From Arthrobacter sp. YN (GTDB lineage Bacteria > Actinomycetota > Actinomycetes > Actinomycetales > Micrococcaceae): a stretch of 64,000 bases of DNA. The notes under the pieces are model-generated. The model was not told the origin of the DNA. It worked only from the letters and a program-made list of their open reading frames with translations, and did not search any database. Position numbers and translations under genes: made by a program. This document shows, one piece after another, positions 8,852 through 16,902 of the stretch. Positions within the stretch are counted from its first letter, which is position 1. Every line of letters begins with the position of its first letter. The stretch lies in the NCBI RefSeq assembly GCF_002224285.1, contig NZ_CP022436.1, positions 4,092,001-4,156,000 on the forward strand, in the 5' to 3' direction.

Positions 8852-9648
8852 GCACTCCCGGTTGCGGAGGCCACCAGCCGTGAGGACCAAACGCGGCCGG
8901 CCACCGTCAGGAGGAGACCGGTTGCGAAGGTGGCAACTCCCAGGACGTTGTCCAGCAGGATTCCCAACGGGTCCACGCCCAACGCCATCCCCAGCACCAG
9001 CCCGAACACCGGAAGCCAGGACAACAGCTTGACTGTGGCTTTTGGTCCGGCGAGCGCGGTTTGCCGTGCGGCCTCTGCGTCTTCTTCGGCTTCCAACTGG
9101 GCGGCAAAACGGGTAAGAAGGTCCGCAAGCGGGCAACCGCTGGTTTCTGCCACCTCCAAGCACGCCGCCAGTTCCATCCAGACACGTCGCTCAGAGCTTC
9201 CGTGCCGGGGATAAATCCGGGCGGCAGTATCCCGGATTGCTTCAGCCGAAGAATTTCCCAAGCTGGATGCTGCCCTGGCTGCGGCCACAACCAGCAGTGA
9301 CTCCTGGCTGAGTGCGGCAGTCACCGGTTCTGCCTCTGTGTCCGGGCCGCCATCCTTGATCACCCGTGAGCCATGGACCATCCAGAGTTCCTCCCACAAT
9401 CGGGACGTTCCCCGCCCACCACGCAGCAATGCCGCCAGCTGTTGCACCAGCACCACGAGCGGTAAGGGCTCAGTTCGCTTTCGCCGCCAGGCGTGACGAA
9501 ACCTCACACCCGAACGGGCACGGAAGGCGGCACCACTCCCTCCTCCAGGCTCCCCCAAACTATTCCGTACACGTCGGCCATTAACACGACGTCCCCGGAA
9601 GTGCTGCCAGGCCGCGAGTCCTGCAACGAAGACAAATGCGCCGATCAT
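8848..9648 (-). CDS. TadB-like type II/IV secretion system F-domain protein
   Basis: It has 266 residues. The ATG at 9648 forms an ATGA overlap with the TadA stop; a longer in-frame reading to 9783 would only re-read TadA. It starts with a membrane helix (MIGAFVFVAGLAAW). The T2SSF core follows (QQLAALLRGGRG, then SGCPLADLLTRFAAQLEAEEDAEAAR) and two C-terminal helices close the protein. It is the likely partner of the next gene in the pilus platform. Confidence 0.88.
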   Translation of the reverse strand: MIGAFVFVAGLAAWQHFRGRRVNGRRVRNSLGEPGGGSGAAFRARSGVRFRHAWRRKRTEPLPLVVLVQQLAALLRGGRGTSRLWEELWMVHGSRVIKDGGPDTEAEPVTAALSQESLLVVAAARAASSLGNSSAEAIRDTAARIYPRHGSSERRVWMELAACLEVAETSGCPLADLLTRFAAQLEAEEDAEAARQTALAGPKATVKLLSWLPVFGLVLGMALGVDPLGILLDNVLGVATFATGLLLTVAGRVWSSRLVASATGSA

Positions 9649-11021
9649 GGGGTGGGCCAGGGACTCAGCGAACCAGTCAGGGTCGCCCAACTCCCGCCCG
9701 GCAAAGCGTCCGGGAAAGCGTCCGGGACCGCGTCCGGCTGTGTGGCCGGCACAGCGGATGCTGACAGACCGTCCACTGACCACGTCTCAGCTGACGTACC
9801 CGGTGCCCCGCCAAAGCCGGACCAGTCGAAACCGGCGGGCAACGCCGGACCAAGCCTGCGGGCGAGGGCAGGCCAGGCGGGCCCACACGTCATTCCTGTC
9901 GGATGCCAGTGGAGGGCGGAGACCACCTTCTGGCCTTCGGAAGTGTCAGTCAGCACCCCTATGGAAGCCACTTTCCGTCCAGTGGGGGTCCGGTCCACGT
10001 GAATGACGACGTCCAAGGCACTGGAAACCTGCAGCCGCACGGCCTCGGCGTTCAATCCCGCCAGCGCACCGAGGGCCACCAGCCGCGCGGGCACGGCCTC
10101 TGCCGCGTTGGCGTGGATGGTCCCGCCGCCGCCTGTATGCCCGGTGTTGAGGGCCGTCAGCAGTTCCCGGACTTCAGCCCCGCGGCATTCTCCGACGATC
10201 AGCCGGTCCGGCCGCATGCGTAGCGCCTGGCGGACCAGTTCGCCGAGATCCAGCGCGCCCCCGCCCTCGAGGTTTCCGTGCCGGGATTCAAGCGTCACTA
10301 CGTGGGGGTGGACTGGGTTGAGTTCGGCGGCGTCCTCGATCAGGACCAACCGCTCAGTCGGGTGGCTCAAGCCGAGCAGGGTGGACAGCAGGGTGGTCTT
10401 TCCCGAGCCAGTAGCGCCGCTGATCAGAAAACTCAGTCTTTGGCTCATGATGGCCCTCAGAACCCACTCGCCTTGCTCGGAAAACATGCCGCTTTCCCTC
10501 AACTCCGGCAGGGTGAACACGTTCTCGCGGCGGATACGGATGGATAGAAGGGTTCCCGTAGTGGATATCGGCGAGAGGACCGCGTGCACCCGGTAACCAC
10601 CGTTCAGGCGCACGTCTACACAGGGCGACCCATCATCCAACCGACGGCCACCGGCTGACACCAGCCGGGAGGCCAGGGACCTGACTTGTTGCTCGGTGTC
10701 GAAATGCACTGATGACCTTTCCAACCCCTGCCCACGGTCCAGCCAGACGGAGGTGGGACCGTTGACGAAGATGTCTGTCACCGCCGGATCCTGGGCCAAC
10801 TGTTGCAGAGGGCCCAGCCCGTTCAGCTCAGCGTTGATGGACTCTGCGGCTTCCAAGGCGCCGGCGGTGCCCAAAAGCCTGCCGCTTGCCTGAACCGCCG
10901 CTGCAACCGTGGACGGCGTGACTGGACCGTTGCCCGCGAGCACAGACTCCCGCACGGTTTCAAGGAGCAGGGAATCGAGTTTCCGGCCCTGCCTGCGTCG
11001 CGTTCCCTCGAACGGGTTCAC
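9645..11021 (-). CDS. tadA: TadA/CpaF family secretion ATPase
   Basis: It has 458 residues from a GTG at 11021 that overlaps the Ssd stop (GTGA). Walker A is GATGSGKTT at residues 202-210; the Asp box (LVLIEDAAEL) and Walker B region (RMRPDRLIVGECRG) follow, as do the His-box residues TGHTGGGGTIHAN. This hexameric ATPase would power Tad pilus extrusion. The last 60 residues are a low-complexity tail with repeated DA(V/F/L)P units, encoded by near-repeated DNA and absent from the core family. Confidence 0.93.
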   Translation of the reverse strand: MNPFEGTRRRQGRKLDSLLLETVRESVLAGNGPVTPSTVAAAVQASGRLLGTAGALEAAESINAELNGLGPLQQLAQDPAVTDIFVNGPTSVWLDRGQGLERSSVHFDTEQQVRSLASRLVSAGGRRLDDGSPCVDVRLNGGYRVHAVLSPISTTGTLLSIRIRRENVFTLPELRESGMFSEQGEWVLRAIMSQRLSFLISGATGSGKTTLLSTLLGLSHPTERLVLIEDAAELNPVHPHVVTLESRHGNLEGGGALDLGELVRQALRMRPDRLIVGECRGAEVRELLTALNTGHTGGGGTIHANAAEAVPARLVALGALAGLNAEAVRLQVSSALDVVIHVDRTPTGRKVASIGVLTDTSEGQKVVSALHWHPTGMTCGPAWPALARRLGPALPAGFDWSGFGGAPGTSAETWSVDGLSASAVPATQPDAVPDAFPDALPGGSWATLTGSLSPWPTP

Positions 11022-12136
11022 TGGGTGGCACCGTCGAATCCCAGGACTGACATGGCAAAACGGTTGACTGGCCTGCGCCGGCCGAATTCAAGGATGCGCC
11101 CCAATTCGGTACCGGCTGCCACGCCCCTTACCTCGGGGACGACGCCCAGCAACGGCAGTCCCAGTGACTCGGCAATGAGCCCGGCATCTACGGAGGAGGC
11201 ACTGCTGCCACGGACCACGAGCCCCGCATCGATGGGTGGGAGCTCGCTCAAGATGCGCCCTGCCGCTACCGCGGATTTGAGGTGGGCCTTGGCGAGGAGG
11301 ACCATCCTGTCGCAGTCCCACGCGAGGTTCCGCACTCCTTCTCCGCTTCGCCCTATGTCCACCAGGATGAGCTCAAAGCTGCGGCGCGCGGCGTCCATGA
11401 CCGCGGCTACTGCACGCGTGTCCGGGCTGTGGACCGCGTCCCGGGTTCCGGGCCAGGACAAGTAAGCGAACCCGCCGGCGAAGGGCAAGGAATCTCGAAA
11501 CTGCGCGGGATCTATGCTTCCACGGGTTTCGGAGAAGTCGGGCCACCTAAGTCCCGGGATGTCCTCAGCCGTGACAGCCAGTTCAAGGCCGCCACCCCAA
11601 GGATCGCCATCGATGAGCATGGTGCTGACGCCGTAATCGGCGGCCGATTGGGCCAGCCAAATGGCCGTAGTGGTTGCTCCCGCGCCGCCACTGCCACCGA
11701 TGATGCCCATGACCATGCCCCCGGGGTCGGGAGACCCGGACATGCTGAGGTGTTCGGCCAGCCAGGCCGCAGCTTCGGGAAGAACGGCAACCCGTTCAGC
11801 CCCAAGGGCAGCGGCCAGCTCCCAGAGTCCGTCCCCGTCGGAAGCCCTGCCCAGCAGCACTGTGGGCGAGCGACGCCGAGGGGGCAACTCGCGGACATCG
11901 CTGCCCACCAAAACAACGTCGGCACTGTCCCATCCGTGCACCGCTTCGGTCACGTCGGTGGCTGTCGCCAGGCTTCCTCCAGCGGCTGCAACAATCCGTT
12001 TGGCCTCTTCCTGCAGGTAGGGGTCTGCGGAGACGAGCAAAATCCCGGCAGTATCGTGTGGGACCCAGATTCCGTCCATGTCCGGTTCCAATGGCTTGTT
12101 GATGGGTTGCCTGTGCCGGCGATCTCTCTTGCTCAT
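11018..12136 (-). CDS. ssd: Septum site-determining protein Ssd / CpaE-like MinD-family protein
   Basis: It has 372 residues from the ATG at 12136; ATG 12079 (MDGIWVPHD) is a possible later start. An N-terminal receiver-like domain (GILLVSADPYLQEEAKRIVAAAGG) precedes a MinD/ParA-type domain. The deviant Walker A is GGSGGAGATTTA: it lacks both the signature lysine and the catalytic lysine, as is typical for Ssd/CpaE. In M. tuberculosis Ssd (Rv3660c) affects septation; in Tad loci CpaE-type proteins localise the pilus machine. It is first in the operon and divergent from the polymerase gene. Confidence 0.88.
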   Translation of the reverse strand: MSKRDRRHRQPINKPLEPDMDGIWVPHDTAGILLVSADPYLQEEAKRIVAAAGGSLATATDVTEAVHGWDSADVVLVGSDVRELPPRRRSPTVLLGRASDGDGLWELAAALGAERVAVLPEAAAWLAEHLSMSGSPDPGGMVMGIIGGSGGAGATTTAIWLAQSAADYGVSTMLIDGDPWGGGLELAVTAEDIPGLRWPDFSETRGSIDPAQFRDSLPFAGGFAYLSWPGTRDAVHSPDTRAVAAVMDAARRSFELILVDIGRSGEGVRNLAWDCDRMVLLAKAHLKSAVAAGRILSELPPIDAGLVVRGSSASSVDAGLIAESLGLPLLGVVPEVRGVAAGTELGRILEFGRRRPVNRFAMSVLGFDGATQ

Positions 12137-12270
12137 GGATCCACCATGGTGGACCCGGCGAAACACCATAAGAGGCTGGAGCCCGTATGTGCACAACGTG
12201 AAATGGAACCACCTGGCCTGGCACCGTTTGTGGAGGAACAGTGCCACGGCAGCACCGTACACAAGGCAGA

Positions 12271-13971
12271 ATGGAGACCATGTATTTGCTGCTTGCCGCC
12301 CACCCGGAAGGCGCAGCCATACAAAGGGTCTCTCCCAGCGGAAAAGCCACCGCTGACGCTCGCGTCGTCACCCGCGGTGAGCTGCCCGGCGTCGTGCGTG
12401 AATTCGAAGCCCAGCGGCCCCGCTGGGTGTGGCATCGCGCCATGGACTGGTATCCGGAACTGCTGGCCCACGGAGTTGAGCTGGAGCGGTGCCATGATCT
12501 GGCGCTGTGCGGGGCCATCCTGGCACACTCGGAATTTACGGCGGACACGGACTATGCCCGGCACGCGGTCAAGCTCACGCAGGACGACGACTCGACGCCG
12601 CCCCGCGTCCTCCAACCCCCGGCGCCGCCGGCAGACCAAGGCGCCCTGTTCGAGGACCTTGCGCCGTCGAATACCAAAGCTGGGCTGGCCGAACTCACAG
12701 CAGAGTTCGCAGCCCAACAGCATGCAGTCGCCCAAGTCCCCACTGACGAACAGCGAAAGCAGCGCCTTCAACTGCTGCTCGCCGCCGAATCAGCTTGCGC
12801 CATCATCGCAGTCGAAATGCAACACGCCGGCGTCCCGTGGCGCGAAGAGCTGCATCAGCAGATCCTCGCCGACGTCCTGGGCCCCCGGCCGCCAATGGGA
12901 CACCGGCCTCCGGCCCTTGAAGCGCTCTGCGCCGAGCTCCGGACCATCCTCAACTCGCCCGGTTTGAACCCGGATTCCCCTCAGGACCTCATGCGTGCCC
13001 TGCACCGGAACGGGATTGAGGTGAAGAGCACGCGTCAATGGGAGCTGCAGGAATCAAAGCACCCTGCCATCCAGCCCCTGCTCGCCTACAAAAAACTCTC
13101 GCGGCTCCACACGGCCAACGGCTGGGCGTGGCTGGACGCGTGGGTGCGGGACGGCCGGTTCCACCCGGAATATGTGGTGGGCGGCGTAGTTTCCGGTCGC
13201 TGGGCATCCCGGGGCGGCGGTGCCCTGCAAATCCCCCGGAACATTCGGGCCGCGGTCCATGCCAATCCCGGCCACAAGCTCATCGTCGCCGATGCCTCCC
13301 AGCTGGAACCCCGCGTGCTGGTTGCACTGGCCCAGGATACGAAAATGGCCGAAGCCGCCCGCGACAAAGACCTCTACGCGGGCATCGCCGCGCAGGGGTT
13401 CGGCGGCGACCGGGCCAAGGCGAAGATTGCACTTCTAGGCGCTATTTACGGCGCCACTACTGGAGAGTCGGGCAGGCTCATGCCCCAGCTCACGCGCACC
13501 TATCCACGCGCCGTCGGGTTCGTGGAGCAAGCAGCCCGCCAGGGCGAGGCCGGCAGGACCGTCACCACCCGGCTCGGCCGAAGCAGCCCACCGCCATCTA
13601 CCGGCTGGTTGCGCAGCCAGCAATCCACTACTGCGGAAGAACAGCGCCGCGCGGATAACCTGGCTCGGTCCCGTGGCCGGTTCACCCGCAACTTCGTGGT
13701 CCAGGGCTCGGCTGCTGAATGGGCGGCGTGCTGGCTCGCTGAATTACGACGCCGGTTGCGGGCCATGCGTGCCGAAGGCTCACCTTCCGGGGAGCTCGTC
13801 TTCTTCCTGCACGACGAAGTGATGGTTCACGCCCCGGAAGACGCAGTGGAAGCCTGCATCCAAGCCATCGAAGAGGCGGCCGCCGCGGCCAAGGAGCTCA
13901 TGTTCGGACGTATCCCGGTCGAATTCCCGGTGAGTGTCGCCGTCGTCGATTCCTACGACAAGGCGAAGTAG
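12271..13971 (+). CDS. Bifunctional 3'-5' exonuclease/DNA polymerase (family A, PolA-like)
   Basis: It has 566 residues from the ATG at 12271, 4 bp after an AAGG; ATG 12280 (MYLLLAAHPEG) is an equally likely start by family pattern. Polymerase motif A appears as VADASQLEPR, the motif B region as AKIALLGAIYGATTG, and motif C as FLHDEVMVH with the catalytic aspartate. The N-terminal half corresponds to the exonuclease-like domain but keeps few acidic residues, so it may be inactive. It is shorter than PolA because the 5'-nuclease is missing. It is probably an accessory repair polymerase. Confidence 0.88.
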   Translation: METMYLLLAAHPEGAAIQRVSPSGKATADARVVTRGELPGVVREFEAQRPRWVWHRAMDWYPELLAHGVELERCHDLALCGAILAHSEFTADTDYARHAVKLTQDDDSTPPRVLQPPAPPADQGALFEDLAPSNTKAGLAELTAEFAAQQHAVAQVPTDEQRKQRLQLLLAAESACAIIAVEMQHAGVPWREELHQQILADVLGPRPPMGHRPPALEALCAELRTILNSPGLNPDSPQDLMRALHRNGIEVKSTRQWELQESKHPAIQPLLAYKKLSRLHTANGWAWLDAWVRDGRFHPEYVVGGVVSGRWASRGGGALQIPRNIRAAVHANPGHKLIVADASQLEPRVLVALAQDTKMAEAARDKDLYAGIAAQGFGGDRAKAKIALLGAIYGATTGESGRLMPQLTRTYPRAVGFVEQAARQGEAGRTVTTRLGRSSPPPSTGWLRSQQSTTAEEQRRADNLARSRGRFTRNFVVQGSAAEWAACWLAELRRRLRAMRAEGSPSGELVFFLHDEVMVHAPEDAVEACIQAIEEAAAAAKELMFGRIPVEFPVSVAVVDSYDKAK

Positions 13972-14142
13972 CGGCACAGTACCCACAACCTCGTGGACTA
14001 TCCAGTCATATCTCGCCATATGAGGCGGAATGACCGGTACCGCCAAGTAACTTTCGTTCTCCCCCGGTTCTGGCTACTTTCACTATGTGGATACATTGCT
14101 GGTCCACATATGTGTGCAAGGAAGCATCAAGGGGGAGCGTCA

Positions 14143-14343
14143 ATGGCTGGCAGGTTCGAAATTCTCAAGGACGACGACGAAACGTACCGGTTCCGCCTGA
14201 CCGCCGCTGACGGAACCGTCGTGGCCGAATCACCGACGTTCAGACACCTTGAGGGTGTCATTGCAGGCATCAACGCTGTCCGCGAAAATGCCGCGACCGG
14301 ACTGGTAGTGGATCGTTCGACGGCGGCACGCAGGGCCGCCTGA
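14143..14343 (+). CDS. YegP family protein (DUF1508), single repeat
   Basis: It has 66 residues with a strong GGGGGAG ribosome-binding site before ATG 14143. The sequence AGRFEILKDDDETYRFRLTAADGTVVAESPTF is one DUF1508 repeat, in which a beta-strand pair presents a GE-like turn. E. coli YegP has two repeats and this protein has one. The function is unknown. It is the last gene before the accessory island. Confidence 0.9.
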   Translation: MAGRFEILKDDDETYRFRLTAADGTVVAESPTFRHLEGVIAGINAVRENAATGLVVDRSTAARRAA

Positions 14344-14451
14344 CAGCGAACCAGCGCTGTCATTTTCAAAAGTCGTCCGCACTCGATCCCGCGGATTTCC
14401 GGCGGCAGTGCAGATGAGTGTGACATGAGAATGTCAGGGGTCCCCTGGCCG

Positions 14452-14708
14452 TCAGGCATCGGCAATATCCCTGGCATCAGATAGAGAGCGTGCCATCCGG
14501 TCGAGCTTGGTCATCACGAGCGTATCGCCGGCCGGCAGGCTGCCATTGCTTCGCGGAGGCCCAGGCGCACCCTGTTCGTTCCCGTCAGTCCGTGATCGAC
14601 GATGATCTGCTTTTCGTCAACGCCAAGGGTAAGGAGGGCGTTTCGTTGGGCGGTCAGGTCCTGCTCGTTCGTCGAGACCCGGGCATAGCCGATCTTCATT
14701 CGCGTCAT
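14452..14708 (-). pseudogene. Serine recombinase (resolvase/invertase) remnant, frameshifted and truncated
   Basis: The frame from 14708 reads MTRMKIGYARVSTNEQDL, the N-terminal catalytic motif of serine resolvases with the active serine in ARVST. The expected ACRxGDTLVxTKLDR segment is broken: the first frame stops at 14514 as ACRPAIRS. A one-base shift restores GDTLVMTKLDRMARSL and runs to a stop at 14452. The C-terminal half of the catalytic domain and the DNA-binding domain are missing. It marks an old mobile-element border at the left end of the accessory island. Confidence 0.85.
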
Positions 14709-15005
14709 AAGAACGTGGTTGCAGTAGTCCCCCCGTCACCGTGCATTTCATCGTGCGGGTCATACGTACATGGCCTTGGCCAGCAAGCGCGCGGAACATG
14801 ACGGCGGGATTCCCAGGCACGGAGCGCGACCGGCTTACGGGCGGACGTGGATCGCCTTCGGTGGGGATGAATCTTCTTGGTCGATAGAGATAGGTACCAA
14901 AGTGCTTGACCGAGAGCACCCAAACCTGAGCCGCGCTCCCGGTATCACCAGGCTTGACCTGCCCGGGTTGAGGCCTCTCTTACTAGAGCTAGGCCAGTGA
15001 AGCTA
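14709..15005. other. Gene-free stretch at the island's left edge
   Basis: I see no convincing coding frame here. It holds one half-copy of the island palindromic element at 14828-14843 (GACCGGCTTACGGGCG), identical to the right half of the copy at 16745-16773. The remainder looks like decayed sequence upstream of the resolvase remnant. Confidence 0.5.
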
Positions 15006-15566
15006 TTAGTCTTTCCATGCCGAAAGGACCGAGACGTACTTCGCGGGAACGCTGTCCGCCAGCCATACTTTTTCGCCACCTTGGTAGAAGCTGATGTGCT
15101 CTCCGTGAGCGGCCGCACTGTCAATTAGAAGGACAACCGGCTCAGTATCCTTTCGGTGTCCTACCTGCTTGGCCATTTCGACGTCCTCGGAGAGGTGAAC
15201 GTACTGGCGTCGCATAGGTCGCAAACCCTCGGATTGAATAGCTTCAAAGCTTTCTCTGGACGTCCCATGAAACAGTTTTTGAGGTGGACTTTCTTGTGCC
15301 TTCACTATGCGGGCAGGGACACTGTGACCGTAGAAAGCTCGAATGCGGTCACCACGGAGTTCATGACGTCGTTTAGGGGAGGACAGAAGCATGCCCTCCA
15401 GATCGGTGACTTCAAGGTTCACCCAATCAGTGGACTCTTGCCGGAGCGCCTGAAGAAGATCCTCCACAGACGTCCACCCTTCCTCATCCAGCTCCAGTTC
15501 GTAAAGCCACGGCTCGTGGCGCAAAGCATGCGATACAGCCCGGCTGAGCCTCGGGTAGTCGGTCAT
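15006..15566 (-). CDS. kptA: RNA 2'-phosphotransferase (KptA/Tpt1 family)
   Basis: It has 186 residues, normal for the family. The winged-helix N-domain has SRAVSHALRHEP and DEEGWTSVEDLL, and the ADP-ribosyltransferase-like C-domain has LFHGTS, GLRPMRRQYVHLS and the basic GHRK. KptA/Tpt1 moves a 2'-phosphate from RNA to NAD. In eukaryotes this finishes tRNA splicing, but bacteria lack that splicing, so RNA repair or ADP-ribosylation of 5'-phosphate ends are the proposed roles. Its AT content is higher than that of flanking core genes. It sits 48 bp after the SUKH gene and may be co-transcribed with it. Confidence 0.93.
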   Translation of the reverse strand: MTDYPRLSRAVSHALRHEPWLYELELDEEGWTSVEDLLQALRQESTDWVNLEVTDLEGMLLSSPKRRHELRGDRIRAFYGHSVPARIVKAQESPPQKLFHGTSRESFEAIQSEGLRPMRRQYVHLSEDVEMAKQVGHRKDTEPVVLLIDSAAAHGEHISFYQGGEKVWLADSVPAKYVSVLSAWKD

Positions 15567-15614
15567 TTTGCCTCGTGCTTTCTGCGGTTACTTCCGAAGC
15601 GAACGGGCGGGCGG

Positions 15615-15971
15615 TCAGCGAAATTCAAGCATGTCGTCGATGGCTGAATGAAGCCATGCTGCGAAATCAGGAAATCCTCGGTCACCACGTGATTCCCATC
15701 CTGGGTCGGCGAAGTCATGCACGATCGAGATCTTGCCTGTTGAGAGATCCCAGCACGCCACGTCATCGTTGTCCTCGCGTCTCGCGAGCGGGACCAATCT
15801 GCGGTTTGGATAACGGTTCTTCAGCCCCTGGTGGCGCTCGCGTAACCGCTCATCAGTCAGTACGAACCACGGCTCAAGATAGATGATTTCCATGGTCACA
15901 AATCGGATGAAGTCCGATGGATACTCAAATCCAGCGGGCAACTCCGAGACGGTCAGAAGTGTCTCACTCAT
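15615..15971 (-). CDS. SMI1/KNR4 (SUKH) family protein, possible immunity protein
   Basis: It has 118 residues from ATG 15971, with AGGA 6 bp upstream; a longer in-frame reading to 16061 lacks support. The pattern LPAGFEYPSDFIRFV, then RRLVPLARREDNDDVACWD and IVHDFADPGWESRG, is typical of SUKH domains. In bacteria these are often immunity proteins to polymorphic or contact-dependent toxins. No toxin gene is visible nearby, so it may be an orphan immunity gene. The immunity role is inference. Confidence 0.82.
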   Translation of the reverse strand: MSETLLTVSELPAGFEYPSDFIRFVTMEIIYLEPWFVLTDERLRERHQGLKNRYPNRRLVPLARREDNDDVACWDLSTGKISIVHDFADPGWESRGDRGFPDFAAWLHSAIDDMLEFR

Positions 15972-16224
15972 CAGTTTCCTATCCGTCCTGTCACCGCAGA
16001 ACCCTTGGGGTCTGTAGGGAGCATTCTGCTTCCGAACGCAACCTAGCGGCATCCCCGACATTGCAGTACGACCTCATGTATTAACGCATGCCACGCCATG
16101 CCCGTTCGAGCTCTGTCTCCGAAAGTGCCACCGTAGTACTGAAGTGCGATACGAGCAGTGTGCCCGATAGCGCCTTGCTCTCCGCGAAGCGCGACTTTTC
16201 TAGGGCTCTCAAGGTTTGCAGAGT

Positions 16225-16247
16225 GCCCGGTAAAGGATCGCCTTACG
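16225..16247. repeat. Island palindromic element, copy 2
   Basis: GCCCGGTAAAGGATCG followed by CCTTACG forms an imperfect hairpin (GTAA...TTAC arms around GGATC). It lies in the gap before the gene at 16325. It is related to copies at 14828, 16745, 18407, 19472, 20129 and 20716. Confidence 0.6.
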
Positions 16248-16324
16248 TATGTCTGCTTTGCACCCAGCGCTACAGTTGACCGGGCCACGCGATTCATCGG
16301 ACATGGCGGGTAGGGAGGCCGACG

Positions 16325-16741
16325 TTGGGAAAGTACTTTGAGCATGAAGTTCTTAGGGGCTTCTACCTGGAAGACAGCTGGGTATTGGACATCAATGCAA
16401 GTCGAGGGCAGCTTGTCATCACCGCGGAGTTCGTACTGACCGAGGAACACCCCTCTAATGCCCCGGCACGCCCCGGAGAGCAATACTGCTACCGCAAGGG
16501 GGTGCTGGTGTTCGATGGTGTAACAGATTTGACCTGGACGGGTCAGCTCAGTTCCCGGCCTTCGCGTGACCCTGACGGCTCAGTTGACTACGGCAATATC
16601 GACTCACTCATCATCGAGGGAGACCACTACACCGTTGAAGGAGGCCTCGGCACAATCGAACTCCACGCTGCATCCATCCGCGTGGCACTGGTCTCGGACG
16701 GCACGATCCTCACTTCGCCCGGCACCGCTGCTGACCTCTAG
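16325..16741 (+). CDS. Hypothetical protein of the island
   Basis: It has 138 residues from a TTG at 16325, supported by GGGAGG about 6 bp upstream. It is acidic with no signal peptide or membrane helix and looks beta-rich (SLIIEGDHYTVEGGLGTIELHAASIRVALV). I do not recognise the family. Similar short acidic cytosolic proteins are often immunity proteins in actinobacterial islands, but nothing in the sequence proves that. It is followed directly by a palindromic element. Confidence 0.7.
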   Translation: MGKYFEHEVLRGFYLEDSWVLDINASRGQLVITAEFVLTEEHPSNAPARPGEQYCYRKGVLVFDGVTDLTWTGQLSSRPSRDPDGSVDYGNIDSLIIEGDHYTVEGGLGTIELHAASIRVALVSDGTILTSPGTAADL

Positions 16742-16744
16742 CCC

Positions 16745-16773
16745 GCGTCCGGTGAAGGACCGGCTTACGGGCG
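16745..16773. repeat. Island palindromic element, copy 3
   Basis: GCGTCCGGTGAAGGACCGG runs into CTTACGGGCG, 4 bp after the stop of the preceding gene. Its right 16 bases, GACCGGCTTACGGGCG, recur exactly at 14828-14843. The position just after a stop would suit a terminator, but there is no T-run. Confidence 0.6.
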
Positions 16774-16902
16774 CATCGATCAGGTGTGTGTAGGTGTCTG
16801 CTGTTTTTCGCTGTGGCTGGCTTGTGGGACTCTTTATGAGTTCAGGCTCTAGGTATCAGCCGCTTTACGCCTGACCCATGACCCTGCTTAGGAGCCCACG
16901 AA

